This document shows positions 62,871 to 64,000 of a DNA stretch of 64,000 nt, in pieces. A program made the translations under genes and the position numbers. The stretch is from Pseudochrobactrum sp. sp1633 (lineage in GTDB: Bacteria > Pseudomonadota > Alphaproteobacteria > Rhizobiales > Rhizobiaceae): the NCBI RefSeq assembly GCF_030376605.1, contig NZ_JARRAE010000004.1, forward strand, positions 124,001 through 188,000, in the 5' to 3' direction. The notes beneath the pieces were generated by a model that ran no database searches, was not told the origin of the DNA, and saw only the letters and a program-made list of their open reading frames with translations. The number at the start of each line of letters is the position of its first letter. Positions within the stretch are counted from its first letter, which is position 1.

Positions 62871-64000
62871 ATGACAGGTTTTTACGACGTCATTGTTATT
62901 GGTGGTGGTCATGCAGGCACAGAAGCTGCCGCAGCATCAGCAAGAACAGGCGCTAAAACTGCTTTAGTAACGCATCATTTTGATACAATAGGTGTTATGT
63001 CCTGTAATCCTGCCATTGGCGGATTAGGGAAGGGACAGCTTGTTCGTGAAATAGATGCTCTTGATGGCTTGATGGGTAAGGCTGCTGATCAGGCCGGCAT
63101 TCAATTTCGTTTATTGAATCGTCGTAAAGGTCCTGCAGTTCGCGGCCCGCGTACTCAAGCAGATCGTAAATTATATCGTCTGGCTATTCAAAGTTTCATC
63201 AGAGATCAAGAAAACCTCACTGTTATTGAAGGCGGCGCGGCAGATATTCTCGTTGAGAATGGTACAGTCAAAGCTGTTCAGCTGATGGATGGTACAGTTA
63301 TCAATTGTGCTTCTGTAGTGCTGACAAGCGGTACATTCTTGAACGGTCTTATTCATATTGGTGAAAAAACTATCCCTGCCGGACGCATGGGTGAAAAACC
63401 GGCTCTGGGGCTATCTGAACGTCTAATTGGTTTGGGCTTTGCCTTAGGCCGTTTAAAAACCGGTACACCTTGCCGTATTGATGGCAAGACAATTGACTGG
63501 GCAAGTCTGGATAAACAATCCGCAGATGAAGATCCGGTACCGTTTTCTATGATGACGGATAAGATCACTGTACCGCAGATTGATTGCGGAATTACGCGCA
63601 CCACAGATGCCACGCATCAATTGATCCGTGATAACATTCATCGCTCGGCAATGTATTCAGGGAATATTGAAGGTATTGGTCCGCGCTATTGCCCATCGAT
63701 TGAGGATAAAATCGTCAAATTCGGTGACCGTGATGGACATCAGATTTTTCTGGAACCGGAGGGTCTCGATGATGATACGGTTTATCCGAATGGCATTTCG
63801 ACCAGTCTGCCTGAAGATGTTCAGCTTGGTATTTTGAAAACCATACCCGGGTTGGAACATGCTAAAATGTTGCAGCCTGGTTATGCGATTGAATATGACT
63901 TTATTGATCCGCGTGAATTGACCCGTAGTCTTGAAACACGACGTGTTCAAGGCTTGTTTCTGGCAGGACAGATTAACGGTACTACCGGTTATGAAGAGGC
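62871..64000 (+). CDS. mnmG: tRNA uridine-5-carboxymethylaminomethyl modification enzyme MnmG (GidA), partial
   Basis: MnmG is the FAD partner of MnmE. About 376 codons are present before the window ends; the family is about 620-630 residues, so the C-terminal part is missing. The FAD-binding motif is '[20 protein letters not shown]' (about residues 5-24), followed by '[20 protein letters not shown]', '[19 protein letters not shown]', '[20 protein letters not shown]', '[11 protein letters not shown]' and '[20 protein letters not shown]'. The ATG at 62871 has GGA 7 bases upstream; ATG 62865 is in frame. The parS sites lie in its leader. Confidence 0.97.
   Translation, partial: MTGFYDVIVIGGGHAGTEAAAASARTGAKTALVTHHFDTIGVMSCNPAIGGLGKGQLVREIDALDGLMGKAADQAGIQFRLLNRRKGPAVRGPRTQADRKLYRLAIQSFIRDQENLTVIEGGAADILVENGTVKAVQLMDGTVINCASVVLTSGTFLNGLIHIGEKTIPAGRMGEKPALGLSERLIGLGFALGRLKTGTPCRIDGKTIDWASLDKQSADEDPVPFSMMTDKITVPQIDCGITRTTDATHQLIRDNIHRSAMYSGNIEGIGPRYCPSIEDKIVKFGDRDGHQIFLEPEGLDDDTVYPNGISTSLPEDVQLGILKTIPGLEHAKMLQPGYAIEYDFIDPRELTRSLETRRVQGLFLAGQINGTTGYEE

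Noticed and set aside
1-64000. CRISPR arrays, insertion sequences, prophage or toxin-antitoxin modules
   Set aside because: I looked for regular direct repeats, transposase or integrase motifs and paired small ORFs and found none that stand up; the repeats present are intergenic palindromes.

Overview
The window is a stretch of core alphaproteobacterial chromosome. Gene content and order point to the Hyphomicrobiales (Rhizobiales), most like the Brucella/Ochrobactrum/Pseudochrobactrum side: a BvrR/BvrS (ChvI/ChvG) system next to a short HprK and pckA, hisB-DUF2628-hisHAF, hslV-DUF2585-hslU, a TsaE/AmgK fusion next to a DivL-type pseudokinase, and RIME-like intergenic palindromes. I saw no insertion sequence, prophage, CRISPR array, rRNA or tRNA. 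The genus is an inference and was not tested.

Layout. 1-2000: a cut-off MFS efflux gene divergent from a TetR regulator, then two small accessory enzymes (GFA and VOC families). 2000-7300, minus strand: translation genes pheT, pheS, rplT, rpmI and infC; infC appears to start at AUU. 7600-11100: an ABHD10-like hydrolase, a BenE-type transporter, a DUF2852 protein and a YgjP-like metallopeptidase. 11150-16700, plus strand: trpF-trpB-trpA-accD-folC. 16750-30550, minus strand: trxA, addA-addB, murU, tsaE-amgK, divL, ahcY. 30700-35000, minus strand: HPr, EIIA-Man, HprK, ChvG and ChvI, with pckA divergent. 37000-43000: arfB and a BON-LysM protein, then the minus-strand hisB-DUF2628-hisH-hisA-hisF / hisE-coaA block. 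43240-46900: hslV-DUF2585-hslU and a DUF1402 protein. 46900-49900, minus strand: timA, mltA, smr, xre. 50380-55660: fxsA and secB, then dnaQ, coaE, aroE, maf and ppsR on the minus strand. 56080-64000: hemE, hemJ, rho, a YyaL-type protein, mnmE and the 5' part of mnmG.

The strongest non-coding signals are replication and segregation sites. The interval between ppsR (DUF299) and hemE carries two perfect DnaA boxes, several near matches, AT-rich stretches and three close GANTC sites; this is the same gene neighbourhood as the Caulobacter origin, so it is very probably oriC. About 7 kb further on, the mnmE-mnmG gap holds one perfect and two imperfect parS (ParB-binding) sites. The window therefore covers the origin/centromere region of the main chromosome, which explains the density of housekeeping genes.

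Functional themes: envelope sensing and carbon/nitrogen control (ChvG/ChvI, HprK-HPr-EIIA, PckA); cell-cycle control (DivL, oriC, GANTC sites, parS); peptidoglycan turnover and recycling (MurU, AmgK domain, MltA, the DUF1402 and LysM proteins); DNA repair (AddAB); and amino-acid, CoA, folate, fatty-acid and haem synthesis. I did not find a clearly new multi-gene system. The points most worth following are oriC/parS, the DivL tyrosine, the AUU start of infC, an AccD with no zinc-finger cysteines, the mosaic repeats, and a tandem duplication that copied a gene's 3' tail together with its stop codon.
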